Positions 24,986 to 39,074 are shown, counted from the first letter of the stretch. The stretch: DNA of 64,000 nt from Owenia fusiformis (GCA_903813345.2 CAIIXF020000002.1:2272001-2336000); one strand, 5' to 3'. The notes: a model not told the origin generated them from the letters alone. Translations and numbers: made by a program.

Positions 24986-25836
24986 AGTAGCCGAGACAAG
25001 TCCCAAGGCTATATATTTTTTCACATTTCTTCACTTTTAAGAGTTAAGTCACCACATTTTGCATGCACATTTCTTGAAGAAATCCTAACATAGAATTTCA
25101 GTGGTTTTTATTATAATTAATTTGTTAAATATAGGGAAACATTTGATTGTGATTGGTTTATCATCAACATGTTCCATTTTGTGCGACAAATGAAACATTT
25201 TGACGTAATTAATTAAAATCCAATTTATAAATGACAGATACAATATGGTGTCTCTATTCTTACTGACAATAACTATCATCCTAGTTATTTTTGCAAGTCA
25301 TCAGATCATGCATTGGAAGTGTACCCCTATGAAATTTGCATTCATTGATTGTGGCAAGTAGTGAATTTATGGGTACCAAATTGAAGCACAAGTTGCGAGC
25401 TTTAAGATGATACCAAATATGTCATCATTTATTTAATTAAAATGGTAACTGGAATAAGCTCAAAAGGTATGCCACTCCCTTACCACATCCATTTTCAGGC
25501 CATTGAAATCTCAAATAATGCAGGCATTTTCAGGGGTCATTTTTGGCCCCGTTTTATTTAAGATATCGTGTTTCTGCATACCATTTTCGGAAATTACCTA
25601 AAACAGTTACACTTGTACTGGATAAGAAAACATTTGGTCATTTTGGAGCTATTGCACAAGATGGCAAATTTTGGTGATAGACCAATCAAGATTTTAACTA
25701 ATAAACTATAATCAAAACCAATAAAATTCCATTTTAGGATTTCTCCAAGGAATATGTATGCAAAATGTGGTGACTCCTAAAAATGAAGAAATTAGAGTAA
25801 ATATACAGACTTGGGATCTGTGTTGCCTCGGCTACT
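24986..25836. mobile_element. Long-arm inverted-repeat MITE
   Basis: The end AGTAGCCGAGACAAGTCCCAAG is matched inverted by 'CTTGGGATCTGTG' plus 'TTGCCTCGGCTACT'. The arms continue for over 200 bp, including the 'caccacattttgcat' and 'gaaatcct' blocks. The interior is AT-rich and non-coding. A 3-bp target duplication is possible but not clear. Confidence 0.7.
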
Positions 25837-26794
25837 AATTAGTTGGCACCATATGGCTGTTCAATTTTAATGTAAATATCAACACTGACCTTCATGGAGG
25901 TGATGAGTGTGAGTATCGTGTTTTATTATGTCCCTTCTTCACCAAAATATATAGAGTTAACCCCTCGAATGCCCCGAATGATAGATACTTCTGTCACAAA
26001 TAAAATTCCTTTGGAACTCAGACGACAGATAATCTGTCAAAGAATTTTTCACTAAAATGCTCTAACGTTGACATTTTCATCCAAACTAAAATCATTTTAA
26101 ATGTATATTGCTAAGTAATGGGTCTATGTTTACTTTTGAATACGTATGTATATTGCACTTATGAAATCATTCATCAAACAGTGCGTTTTTAGATGTTAAT
26201 GTCCAGAAACTGACAAACATGAAAATGCTCTAGTTTCAACCCGTTTTGGAGGCTGGTATTCAAGGGGTTGATGGCATCTTAGGCCTATCAAATCCATCAA
26301 CCGGTTAGTTAGTTAATTAGAATTATTGCCCGGACAAACAGACAGACAGACAGCTTTCCTATGTCCCCCTCAAACTTTGTTCGGTGGGGTAAAAATATAA
26401 GGCATCTGTCTTCTAATGCCAATTTCAACTCACTGCTGGCATTGCGGATTTCAAAACAATATAACAAAATATATAAATGTGCATATCTATAGGCAAAGCA
26501 AAGAATTTTATTAAGTAACACAATATTCAACTGTACAATATTTGAGTCTTGAACAACAATTTCTACAAAGTGATTGTCATGGATTTTGGACAGAAATGCA
26601 TTTTCAACAACATTCATACACAAACATACATACACACTTATTTTTTTGTTCTATCTGAAAAAATATATAAATATTTCACCTCTGTAATACTATTCAGAAG
26701 AAATGTCGAGCCGAAAGTGATATTGCAACGACATTAGCAGCTAGCGACTAAGTGTCCATTTTCATAAGTCCGTGTCATTCATGGGTCAATACAC

Positions 26795-26995
26795 TCCCTT
26801 CTAGTGTGGCAACACTAAAGGGGTCTAAAGTGTGGCAAAACTAAAGGGGTATATGTGTTATATAGCATTGCAACAATGTATCTCACCTCTAAAGTGTGGC
26901 AAAACTAAAGGGGTATATGTGTTATATAGCATTGCAACAATGTATCTCCCCTCTAAAATGTTGCAAAACTAAAGGGGAGTATTTTCTTTATATAT
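26795..26995 (+). repeat. Tandem repeat, about 65-bp unit
   Basis: Two full units and part of a third share 'gtggcaaaactaaaggggta' and 'gcattgcaacaatgtatctc'. A short GACA run (26336-26352) lies upstream. It is non-coding and located downstream of ZP-B. Confidence 0.75.
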
Positions 26996-27673
26996 AGCAG
27001 TGCATCAATACCCTATGTCCCTCTCATGCTCTCCCAAACAATATAAATAGTTAACGAGGACCACATGAACTTCATGCATTGCAATATCTAAGAAACCCTT
27101 TTCGTTATTCGTTTGGGTCATCGTATAAAGATAAAAGATAACAGATAAAGATATCACAGTTCCTTTTCTAAATACCCCAATGACCTGAGTCATATGAGTT
27201 TGAAGAAATACGTTAAAGTAACAGAATTCGAAGGATCAGATAATACATTTTGCATATTATTTTCATATCCCAACCTTTGTCAAATTTGAGTCTGCTCACA
27301 ATTTGATCAACAAAATAGGTTTGTATGTAAATATTTTCAAAAACAGTAAAATACATAAGTAAATAGATAATTATTCAATGTGGCATTTGTTTACATCAAA
27401 TATTCCCAAATGCTTTGGCATTAACGAGTTTGACAATGATTTGGCTGGCCATTTTAGATAAGAGGTGGGGTTATCATTTGAGCCAGTTTTTCATTTAACC
27501 GATTTGTTTTGTATTTCTTGATTTGTTATAGTCATTCCAAATGAATATATTCAAACTGATTATCTGACCTTCGCATAAAGCAATAGTCATTTAGTCTTGA
27601 TCTGTTGGATTCAAAGTGTTTTTAGTGAATATAAATGAGTATTTTTGCATTTAGGTAATATATATACAACGCC

Positions 27674-30600
27674 TTATGCCTTGTATCCGCCATTTGCGTA
27701 ATGCGAGTTGTGATGGTGTTGAATGATCGTCTTCTCGTTGTCATCTTTGTTGTTGCGCATGCGCATGAAAACTATTAGCCCAGCAATGAGACAGAGGAGG
27801 ACTAAACCTCCCACAATTCCAAGTATAATGTACATCAAGTTGCTGTCGCCACTGATTGTGTTTGTATTTGTTCCAGAGTTTGCCCCTGAAGAAAATTGAT
27901 AAATAAAATAGATAATTAAGAACCATAGACTGATCATTTAACATTATTAATTATCTTCATTACAAAGTACAGATGAATCAATCACTTCTCGTGAAAACAT
28001 TCTACTAACGACAGGGCTACTTAAATGAAATGAATCAATCTATATAAATAAATCCATGTTGTGATGAGAATGTATTACCTGCATTGCCAGCATTATCGGA
28101 TTCCTCCGCAACTACGTCAACTTCGAATGTGACGTAAGTAGTTCCGGCTAGTGCATCGGTAGCTTGACGTTTTGCGAGTGCTCTCTTTTTTCGGCTTGCT
28201 GTTTCACAATTTTGCTGGAAGGAATTGTTAACTTACAGTTGAATGGTATTTTGGGATGTTGTTGCTCTTAGTTTTTTGATTTTGTTCTCGAAATGGGGAT
28301 GTTTGGTGGGTATTCCGCACAAAATGATGCACGAAGCGTTTATGTGTACGGCCAACAATAACAGGTAATTCTAAATTATCAGAAAATTCCATGAATAGTT
28401 CAGAGGACTACTTACTAATTGATCACTGAAATTATTTTGAAATGATATTTTACTGAAATTCTGGAACATCTTAAATAAGATGAACTTACCCCATCACACT
28501 GGTCGGCTATTCTGCATACTTCAATTTCGCATGTGAATTTAACTTTTGCACTTTGTCCGCCTCCAATTGTAAACATTTTAAAGTCAGGGCTCCTGCTCAA
28601 TGTTCCGGATGCAACGGTGACAAATCCACTGTCACTTTGGAATTGGGCACCAATACCCAAAACTGGACAACTAAAATATAATTTAAAAAATGTCAATGAT
28701 GCCACAATCACAGACTCGCAACCCCAAAATACTACGAATAAATAATGAGGATACATAAACAGATGCATGCTCGTGGATATAATTTTTATCATCTTGTGGA
28801 TCTTAACAGTTGTTTATTAATTCTGTTCTTTTCGTTGAGTTTTGTTATTGTCTTTGGTGTTTTCCATGTTGGCACCAAGTGTGCTTACATATCAAAAGGT
28901 AGAGCACCAATACACCGCAACCAAAGACGACCGGTGTGAAAGAAATTATGGTCCCCCAAGGGATTATGGTCCCCTTTCTTAACGGTCCTTCTGTCCCTGA
29001 TTGTGTATAAGATAATAAGGGAAAGGGGTCACCATATAAATCAACGAGGAGTAGGACCATAATTTGATAGGACCTCCTACCCGTTTACACCTGGCAAAAT
29101 TCCGAGTCGTCTTTGTGTAGTTAGGGTTTAAGTTATCCCTCAGTCATACTTGATCTACGGCAAATTAAACGTAAATGGCGGCCGTAGCCTCCCATTTTAA
29201 TCGAGAGAAATATGCAGCATAAAATGTAGGGATAAGCAGTACGATATAGAACGTTTATTTATCAATTTTGTGAAGGTACGATCGCCGCATGGCCGTCATA
29301 GATCAAATAAAACTGGGGCTATTTAGGGTTAGGGTTATCTTCGGCCATCTTTCGTTGCGGTTCGGAAATTGTTACCATATTCAAAAGAAGTACTTACTAG
29401 TCTGCGAAAAGACTAAAACAGTTCGCATTTAGATCGTTGCAGGCTGTGCAGGATATGATTCTGATGCTGTTTTCGTCCCCAGCTGAAATTATAGTCATAA
29501 AGAACCATAAATTCTAAATTAGACGTTCCATATCTATAGCTACTGTATTCCATACTAACTGAGGTTCTTTGTGTATGACATTCGGGAATATATAGTGAAT
29601 CTAGGGAGCGGGGTGGATATGTGCATCTCCTTTAATCTCTTCTGTGCTTTGAGAAATACACATATTTTCCTCGGGATAAACCCTAAATCCAATGAATGGA
29701 GTGAATCTTAATATATTTACGTTTGGGAATTATATGAACCAAAGGCTTATTTGTACTTAACATCATAAATATCATCATCATCATCAATTATACTATAATC
29801 CATCAAATAAAATGATTGAACTGACGTACCTATGGCAGGTGGAACAGTTCCGAGGTCCTCGCCGTACATGAGTGCTCTGAGGTAGACCTCCGTGCCGATA
29901 AGAACCTCGCCTCTTGTCACTGTGTTTTCCGAGTCCCCATCTCCGTACATAAGTTGGAGCTCGTATTTGCGGTCAAGGGCGTTGGGTGTTGCAGTAGCGA
30001 CGACATCGTCTGGGTTACTACGAAAAATAGAATACAGATATTGATCATAAGAATATATATAGTATATACAATGGAAGTACGTCATTAGGATACATCAAGC
30101 CCGTAGGTTCGAGCAAAACCTTCCTTTTGGCCAAAACTTCTTTCAAATCATAAAACCATACAGTTTTCACCATTTTGAGCATTTCTCAAGTGATTTGGGG
30201 CCAGAATGGTCAATTATGGCCCCCTCGCCATATTTATGGAGGGGGTGTACCTTATGCACGATAGAGACAAGGAAATTTTCCCCATAAAATATGGAAATCT
30301 TAGCCCCGCGTTGACTTGCTTCGTGTTAAAGTGTATCTTCATTTGATTTGTTATGCAAAAACTGTACGTTTAAACATTCAGGCTGGAAATACAATTCCGA
30401 TTCCAGATTTTTTCTCAACTTTTTACATGACATTGTACATGTATATGTTCTTTACCTTGGAACTCCACCTTCGATGATTTTCCCCAATCCGACCAGATCT
30501 GTTGCCTTGTACACGCATTGGATGTTAAAGTACATATCATCAGAGTTTGCAATGTCTCCCTCTCGAACCACGAGCTCAACTTGGATGGTCTGTGCATCCT

Positions 30601-32544
30601 ACAGATAACAAATCATATATTGGCGTTTTAACGGTTCAATCTTTTCAACTGGCAAGTTAAATTCCTCGGGTCTTGTTTGGAGTCCGACAAGGGTAAAAAA
30701 CTAACATAGGAACGAGTAGATTAGACAAGTGGCATAAAAAGCATTTACTCGATAATAATCTGATGGTCTGAGTCTAAACTTTTCCTGCTAAAATTGAGGG
30801 AAATTCAAATAGTTGAACAAAGACTGATGACCATAACTTTTTTCAATTGTCAACTTTTTCGAAAAAATGTCTCAAACAATTTTTTTAGATCATGACAATT
30901 TGTGTCACAAACCGCGAAATTCAAACCCAAACGTACCAATCTCTCCTGCCCACATGCACCTTCATCTCCCACTGCTAGCGGCGCTTGCTTTATCTCTAAG
31001 GTGTAGTTCCATGGGCTCGCAGAGACATCTATCGTCTCTATGCAATCAACACCAAGATCAACCTATAAAGCAGTAGTTAAAGAACATAAGGAAAAATTAA
31101 CCAGACGTATAAAAACCATGAAAATTCGAAATAAAAGTAGAAAAATATATGTTTTCATCATGCAAAATATCAAATCAAAGGATCTATGTTGAATTGATTT
31201 TTCATGAAAGAAATCTCAATTTAGTCATTGCCGCTGTCCCGTCCCTGCCCTGGCGTCATTCAGCATGGAAAATATGTAAATGAACCATATCACATAGTTC
31301 AAGACAATCTGTCTCGAGTAAATTGTGTCATGTAAAATCACCCATTATGATAAGGAATTTTGGTAACGTAAATACCGTGTGGTTTCTTCGGTATACCTTA
31401 GTTGTGTTTAAATTGAGCATTTCAATTTTAAAATTACCTATTGTAGAGGGTAATTTTACATTTGTACATACGTTAAACGTTGACGTTGTTAACTTACTAC
31501 ATGTTCGTATCCTTGTGGATATACGGTGGCGTTAGAGCCCGTTGTGGAATCCCAGCTCTCGGGGGTGTACATTACGTTGATGATAATTGGACCAAATCCC
31601 AATACACTGTCTTCTGTGCCGCATGATACAGTTACTGTAATTGCCAAATGAAATATTTTATTCCATAATTTAATCGAAATAATTCACCAGGGAAATGATA
31701 ATTGAATGTAAAGATCGTACCATTTTAATAAAATAGATTTTCTGTTCAGAAGTGAATATGGCTTTTATTCATTGTAATAATATTCAAAATAGTGAGATGG
31801 TTATCTTAGTATTGACGTATCGAAATAAAATATGTAAAGTATCAGTTGCGGTCCAGTCTTTGCTATAAATACATATTATTTCCTCTAAAATTACAATCCG
31901 TCCCCTTCTAAAGCCTAACGCAAACTATCTCAGAAGCTATCAATTAAAAAAATGTCAGGCACATGGAACTTTGAAAGGAAAGCTATGAGCATTTCTAAGC
32001 TAAAGATACACAAAATAACATAAAAGGTCGTCTTGAACGCACATCGGAGTACCCACATCTTGTCCCCCTCCCCCTGTAAGAAGCTGTACCCCACTCCCCC
32101 TACAAGAAGTTGTACCCCCCCCCCTCCCACTACAAGAAGTTGTACCCCCCTTCCCCTATAAGAAGCTGTGCCCCCTCCCCCTACAAGAAGTTGTACCCCC
32201 CCCCCCCACTACAAGAAGTTGTACCCCCCTTCCCCTATAAGAAGCTGTACCCCCCTCCCACTACAAGAAGTTGTACCCCCCCCCCCACTACAAGAAGTTG
32301 TACCCCCCTTCCCCTACAAGAAGTTGTACCCCCCCTCCCCCTATAAGAAGTTGTACCCCCCCCCCTCCCCATATAAGAAGTTGTACCCCCCTCCCACTAC
32401 AAGAAGTTGTACCCCCCTCCCACTACAAGAAGTTGTACCCCCCTCCCCCTATAAGAAGTTGTACTCACGGTCGCTTGCTTCGATATCAACCACAGCCTTG
32501 GAGACTCCAACGAGGCAGGCGAGGAAAAGAACTACCAGCTTCAT
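27674..32544 (-). CDS. ZP-domain type I membrane protein (ZP-B)
   Basis: Nine coding exons are inferred (- strand): 32469-32544, 31498-31634, 30937-31062, 30456-30598, 29830-30017, 29398-29482, 28490-28670, 28079-28214 and 27674-27885. They give 427 aa with every phase consistent. The signal peptide is MKLVVLFLACLVGVSKA. The ZP module (about 27-312) has LTVSCG, ACGQERL, IQCVYK, SCTACND and TCEIEVC. A proprotein-convertase-like region RKKRALAKR (320-328) follows, then a Gly/Thr/Asn-rich linker and a transmembrane helix (376-398). The cytoplasmic tail has a His cluster (QHHHNSHY). Exons of 126, 143, 85 and 181 nt match ZP-A exactly, which proves tandem duplication. An acceptor one base before the ATG implies an unlocated 5' UTR exon. 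By family the product is probably cleaved and assembles into an extracellular coat; the tissue is unknown. Confidence 0.9.
28925..29060. repeat. Dispersed repeat in ZP-B intron 6
   Basis: A stretch with 'gggattatggtcccctttct' and 'gataataagggaaag' recurs in the same orientation at 37050-37175. It is a mobile or dispersed repeat of unknown class and is not coding. Confidence 0.6.
30095..30240. repeat. Dispersed repeat in ZP-B intron 4
   Basis: A segment with 'ttctttcaaa', 'attttgagcatttctcaagt' and 'gatttggggcc' resembles 55975-56110 and, more weakly, 48060-48240. All three lie beside 'gtagcca'-like and poly-C/G stretches. The family could not be assigned. Confidence 0.45.
32070..32465 (-). 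repeat. G-rich minisatellite at ZP-B exon 1 donor
   Basis: About 15 units of 26-29 bp ('GTACAACTTCTTGTAG' plus a G-run of 8 or more) lie on the sense strand at the very start of ZP-B intron 1. The authentic donor GTGAGTACAACTTCTTATAG merges into the first unit at intron base 5, so the repeat seems to have grown from the donor-proximal intron. The sense RNA has repeated G runs able to form quadruplexes. Proline-rich open frames on the + strand across it are artefacts. Confidence 0.9.
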
Positions 32545-32599
32545 ACTGAAAGAGACATCGCCTTATTATCAATGAAACCGTATAAATGCATTTTGAAAC

Positions 32600-35500
32600 T
32601 GCTCAGTTCATTAAAAAAACATAATGCACTGTAAAAATGTTTCTGTTCAGATGAGCATATACATTGAATTAATGCACTAGAATACTCTAAACTGATTGGC
32701 TGGGACACGCTTGGCATATTTGCAATGACGTTTATTACAAATAAACCATTGTAATTTCATTCGTCATTGTGTTTACACATTTTTCATCAAAAGTCACAAA
32801 GCTGAATGTAATGTTAGGTGTCAAACCTTGCTCTTGAAAGTGACCTTCGCATTCCTTAAACGTGTAAAAATGGAAGCTTGTTAAAAGTTGAAGGAGATAT
32901 GTTTTAAAAGGGTTGAGTAGGTTAAATATCAAGTTTAGAACCTAAACCATAATCGATCATCGTCAAATATACTCGTCATGTAACCATTTAAAATGCAAAT
33001 TCGGTAGAAAATTATGTTAAATGATTAAACAAAAATGAAACAAAGGTTATAAGGAGAATGCTCCATAGTCCCAAAGGGCCAATGGGAAAGCAGGGAATCT
33101 TCTCAATGTACAAGTGGCCTGAAATGAAACCTCTACTTTTTTAAAAACGACTAAGCTATACTTTTATCTTCTCTTTTTGCACTGCGATTAAAGCGCGTAA
33201 CAGCAGTGTTTTGCTTTTTTATAATTGTCTTAACGACTTAGAGTTTTAGGTATATCACGTTTTTCCACGGCCACTTGTTCACACGCCAAATCCCTCAAAA
33301 ATGCAATTTTTAAAGATGGATTACCTGCCCTGGCCATAGTTTCTGTATTGATATATCGTATCAACCGCCTTGAATAACGTAATGGACAATAATATGAATT
33401 GAATAGCCTAAAGATACATGTACTGTCAAACTTAAAATAGGGGCGCAGTAGCAGCATGTTTGTTAAAATTCAATCTTTTATTGCAAATTTATTGCGAAAC
33501 ACTAGGCATACTCTATACTTGATTGCAAATCTGTTTTATTGCTTATCCATTATCTTTTGAAAAACAACTGTTTTACCTATAAACTGTAGTTAAGATATCA
33601 CAAAATTATTACCGTACTACGGTAACATTACTTTAGATCACATTCTTTGAAAATATGATTTGAATAAACTGTTACGTTTTTTGGTTTTCGGCAAAAAACT
33701 GTAATATTGAATGCAACAAAAGTAAATAATTTTTTAAGTAACTATTCAGCTAAAGCAATCATGACATAAATTTGTTATCTAATAATTAAAAACAATACAG
33801 TAATATCGTTGATGTCTTATTAATCAAAAAATGAAAAGCATCCTTACCTGTGTTAAGGTACCTTCGATTTAAACGAAATGAAGATTTTCTATTTTCTGTG
33901 ACATAAATGTAGGCAGAATGTTGACTTAACTTTCAAAGTGTCGCTACGTAGTCACAGTCTGGGCGTGGTAAAAAAACATCAGTTTCAACATCTAAAAATT
34001 AATAGCGCAAGGCCAGATATTATTTACATAGTAAAATCATACCTCACATATACACGAGTTCATTGCATTCAATGCAGAATGGTCAACCGATTTCTACAGT
34101 TTGCAGAATGTGTTTTTATGGTACTTAAACAAAGCTAGATTTGAAGACTCGTTTACATACAAATCCTTCAAAATTTCGTTATCTAAAAAAGTCATTTCTG
34201 TTAAAGAGAATACTTGGGTATGATTGGTACAGTATGTTATTACACAATAATTATCATCATAAAATAAAACCATCAAGCGATATTTTTTGTAAATGTCAGC
34301 CTCGTAATAATAGCTCGCCTTGTAAGCAGTATTAAAAACTCCAAAATCAAAAAGCTGCAAATTGCGCGATTAATTTCGACAGATAATTTTCAAAATAAAA
34401 TAATGTGTTTTCAAGTTTAAGTTACATACCATCATAATGATTAGAATTTTATATGGAAGGGTAAGATTAATCAGTTCTTGTTTAATCTTAGGGGATTAAG
34501 ATTGTTCTTATTTTCAATGTTCTATTTATATGTCAAGATAGAACAAGACATTAACCTGTTCAGTTCACCAAATGTCACCACCTAGCTTCTCACAATGTTA
34601 TGAGTTCAAGCTTAAGTCAGATTTAAACTTCGTAGACCTTGTAAATGGTGTTGAAAAAATGGTCAATTTGCTTTAAATTGATTTAAAAATACCTTATTGG
34701 CCTTTTTTGGCCTTGAGAAGGTCATTGAAGGTCAAATCTCAAAAGTAAGTCAGATTTGAACTTCTGAGAACTTGTAGATGGTTTTGAAAAAATGGTCAAT
34801 TTGAAGCAAGTTGAAAAAATACATGTCAACTTAAAATCATCGGTGGTGACATAATAACAAAACGGCTAGCCACTTTGCTAGTCGAATTTGGACAATTCTG
34901 TTGTTGGTCAGAATTTTTACCATATTTGATTAATGCGTTTGAAATAGATCATTTGAGATCATAAACTGTTTTAAACATCATTTTGAAGAAATTTGAAATA
35001 CTTGATGTTGCAAATATGCGCTCGCGCATAACGTTTGTTTTGTTTTTTTTAATTTTTCCTCAAAAGTTCAACATACCGAGTGTCAAAGACTTTTGATTGT
35101 GTTTACTCGCAATGTTGGGAATTAATTCGAATCCTTGTAACATGTAAAAAAACACATCTTATTTGTTTTTAAGATTCACGCTGAAATATTAAAATGATAT
35201 CAAAAACACTATGTATTTGCTAACAATTATTGGACTTGATATATACCGTTCTGTCAATATTCGTTGTCTTGGTGATCATAAAAACGTCACCAATCAGAGG
35301 TGCGGTTTATTTACACATGGAGACATTTCAATATACAACACAATAATATTTGTTATCGATCATCACGGTTATTTTTTAGATTTATAAAGTAAAATGATAA
35401 TTTATAGAAAGATGCATCCTGAGCAAAGAAAAATAATTCTGTTTTTAACAGTTCCTTTAAGGAAGTAAATAGATGCAATATAAAGTATTACTATGTTTCC

Positions 35501-37040
35501 ATAAGGAACCAAATTTTGTTTATGAAAAAATTGACATATCTAGAATTGACATATCTGATCAAATATCCAAGTTACTGAATATCAAATATTGTCAGATGAG
35601 CTTAAAGATAGAAGGTGATCCTTGTATAAACTAAAAAAACTTTGGGACTTTTTAGAAGCGACTGCTATCACCAAATTTTATTGAAACAGTAATGTTACAG
35701 ATTACATTTTTATTCAAACGGTGAATACAGTATGATGTCTTATAGAAGCAGCGTATTCTCTTTATCCGTTTGCCATGCCTCACCATGAGTTTTGCCTCAC
35801 CTATTTGCGAGCCCCGGTTAGTGACTTTGCCTCTGATTGTTCGTAATGGTGAGGCAAATATTGTGAAATTGTGACATTTTGTCGAAACTAACTCTCAATT
35901 TGTATCTCAATTTCTACTTCTAATATTTGAATGAATGTGTAAGTAAAATCGACGCTCCTTTCATACTATGTATGAATGTGAGACACTTTTTTAAAAATGT
36001 AAGTCGAAATAAATAAATATTCAAACGCGTGAAAGAGACAGACAATCCCGCTATCTGTCCATCTTTGAAATTTAGAATTAAAGGATTTTAACGGCTTAAC
36101 TGTCCAAATCACTATCGATGAGGGAATCACTGTCCATACCTTTTTATAAATTGCCATACGACCTAGAAAAATCAAAACTTGGATTTTTGCATAATGGACA
36201 TAAATAGTATAAAAAGTGCTATAAACTGCAATGGTTTTGAATTTGAGAAAAACGTAAACTGCAATACTTCTCGTTTTAATTAAACACTTGCCCTCAGATG
36301 ATATTCGACCCCTCCATGCCTCTCACTTATCAAATAATATTAGAGGTTAAAAATGGCGATCGTATGAGATCATTGTTTAAATGTTTTTTCAAGATTTTGA
36401 AATTTCTTGCTTTCAAGACGAATTAAAAATGATATGGTAAACAAAAAATCAATATTCGTTCCGGTCTAACCTTACAACGCAAACACTCAAAGAATACGAC
36501 ATTCCGATAATATGAATTCAACAATTAGAGTATTTATTTTTGGGGTGACAACAGGGGTGACATTAAATAGACATTGTTGACCATAGATTCTTTTAGAATT
36601 ATAGATGAAATAAATTTAATCCAAACGAAAAATATTTGCTGGGAATTGTAAATATGCTAGAGATTTATTTTAGAGTGGACCAGAGAGATAAAAAACAAAT
36701 ATTTGTTATAAGTGGAAGTCCAAATTGTATTCTTTACAGAATCAAGTGATATAAAAACGTCCTCCTCTAATGTCAATAAGGGTTCGCCGACTTAAAGAAG
36801 TTCTTGAATTATCGAAACTAAATATTTTTAATCACGGAGTACATTTCTTTTATTCTTTTTGAGAGAAATAGTGTGAGTCAATAGTAGACCTCTATGATGT
36901 GGTGGACTTTGATGGAAGTTTACCTAGTTTTTACAGTACACTGGACTTTTGAGTCTGCGCTCTCATTCATATAGATGGCGAACTGTATCAAAATTTCCTT
37001 ATTTGCTTCGTGCGGTATTTGTCTAGATGCAAGGATATGA
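32600..37040. other. Gene-free region upstream of ZP-B
   Basis: No exon, RNA gene or complete mobile element was recognised. A two-copy repeat lies at 34616-34680 and 34744-34808 ('gaaaaaatggtcaatttg' in both). A 5' UTR exon of ZP-B must lie somewhere here or closer, but I could not place it. Confidence 0.45.
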
Positions 37041-37049
37041 ATCTTTGGG

Positions 37050-37175
37050 CTACCGGGGTGAAAGAAATAGTCCCCCAGGGATTATGGTCCCCTTTCTAAT
37101 CGGCCCTTACTGGCCTTGATTGTGTATAAGAAGATAATAAGGGAAAGAGTTGTATTTAGGTCACCATTTAAATTT
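37050..37175. repeat. Second copy of the 28925-29060 repeat
   Basis: It shares 'gggattatggtcccctttct', 'ttgattgtgtataag' and 'gataataagggaaag' with the copy in ZP-B intron 6, in the same orientation. It is non-coding. Confidence 0.6.
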
Positions 37176-39060
37176 AGATGACGTTTAACCAGTAAACACT
37201 TTTAAAAATTACTATTAATGTGTAATCTAAGACCAAACACTTTTGATATTGAATTAAACCGTGAATTTTTAATATAAATATTCATAAGGAAAATGACAAT
37301 ATAATATAGCAACTTTGATAAAAAAAAATATATTAAAAAGCAACTTTGATAAGCAATATGACCATAAATGACCCAAGAATAAAGAAAATAAATAAATATC
37401 AAAGAGACATATAGTATATTCATTAAAACCACCTTTTTATTCATATCTCTCAAACCAGTTTTTACATTAAAACCTAAAAAGAACCTCAAATATTTCCTGA
37501 AAAAGACAGACATTAAGAAAGCCTGAATCCATATGTATTTTACAATTTACAGGGTTCACTAATATAAATATTAAGTTGATTTAGTAGGGTGAAATTTATT
37601 TTGCGTTTTTTATCTTATTTGACTTGTACTTATCACATTCTTTTATGCACAGTTTTTTGAAATGATTATATTGATTCGTTCTAAAATGTCGGTACACAAA
37701 GACATTGATATGAGAACATATTTGATGACGGAGACATACCTGAGATAGGCGTGTCAACTACCCACAGGAAAATTTTACGTTTTTCATTTTCATTTTTAGA
37801 CATATTCTGGTCTGAAACTGAAAAATATCTCACACAATGGTATAATATTCTATTTGTTTTGCCAAACCTTTTGCCAAAGTGCAAGTTTTGTCTCATCACA
37901 GTTTTCTTTGGTGTCCCCTTTTTTGGAATCTGACTAAACTGTTGGTGATATATAGCATTATTCAAAGTAAATATACACATGTAATTCACGGTTTGTTTTT
38001 CTGGTAAAAATAATAACAACTCAGTTGATCGACTTTCTTCCAGCTTGATATTGAAAGGACCAAGCATTTTTTCTGGCCTTTAAAATATTAAATTGGCAGT
38101 TTTTCTGTCGAACTAGTCTTTGTTTAAAAGCACATTTCAATCTCATTCTGTAAACATAATCGCTAACATAATCTCTAATTATTTACATTATAATAATAAA
38201 CAACAATTAATAATCTGTTCCGTTGCATATATATGTATATATCAAATGTGTGAACATGTATTGATATTTGCAATATCACAATATAGATATCTGAGGGCAT
38301 ATGTTTCAGATATCACATTTATCACATATCTTTATCACATATCACAGATATCAGATAATATCATTCACTTTTTAAGTTATTTTCACACTTTTCATTACAT
38401 TGTATTACACTTGTTTTTTACACTTGTTTATAATATGTATAATACTTTGTACAGATATCTGGACTACATATCTTGACTAAATATGTTGACTACATCCTAT
38501 TAACAACATATTTATTTTCCAGTTTGTCTTTCAAAAACTTAAGACCTTGGAAATTCAAAATACTTAATATAGAGATTACATTGATTAATAAAATATTTGA
38601 AGTTTAAGGCAGTGGAAAAGTAGTGAAAACAGCCTGTTAACCTTTTGATAAATTGGACTGCCATCTATTTGAGTCCCAGGTACTATTTTCAATGAGCATC
38701 TTAGTTCAATGTTTGCCTTTGAGAAATTGAGATTCATAACTTAACATTCCATACAATAACTAAACATACCGAAGCAACTGAATCTGTAAAGTGAAACACC
38801 TATTAAAATCATAAAAATGTCATACTTTGATTTAACTAAGCAGAACTGTAACATGGGAATTGTTCAAACACTTGATAAAGAATTCTGGAGAGAGTGCTAC
38901 GATGATTGAATCATTCAATGATATAGTATATACTGGTATGGTGTCAGTATTTCAGCAGTGGAAAAATGCAGGCAATATATACATAGTTTGGCTGTTCTCC
39001 AACAACTGTAAACTTTTGAACACCATTTCCTTAAGCCATCAAATTTCACTCTTACTCAAC
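37176..39060. other. Gene-free AT-rich stretch below the CDF gene
   Basis: There are low-complexity 'atatcacat' runs at 38220-38470. The + strand TTTATT at 38511-38516 could be a distal polyadenylation signal for the CDF gene (about 900 bp beyond the stop). The open frames here (for example 37681-38067 and 38120-38476) show no family resemblance. Confidence 0.4.
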
Positions 39061-39074
39061 TAATTCTTCATCCT

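Noticed and set aside
32110-32575. Proline-rich open frames of 78-135 aa on the + strand
   Set aside because: They are translations of the C-rich minisatellite in three frames, antisense to ZP-B intron 1, and owe their length to unit periodicity.
33230-33457. Possible first exon of ZP-B (ATG GCC AGG GCA followed by GTAATC)
   Set aside because: Joined to the acceptor before the ZP-B ATG it is out of frame with the ZP-B reading frame, so it is not supported as coding; a 5' UTR role cannot be excluded.
38120-38476. 118-residue + strand open frame
   Set aside because: It is low-complexity AT-rich sequence made of 'atatcacat' runs, with no start context or domain.
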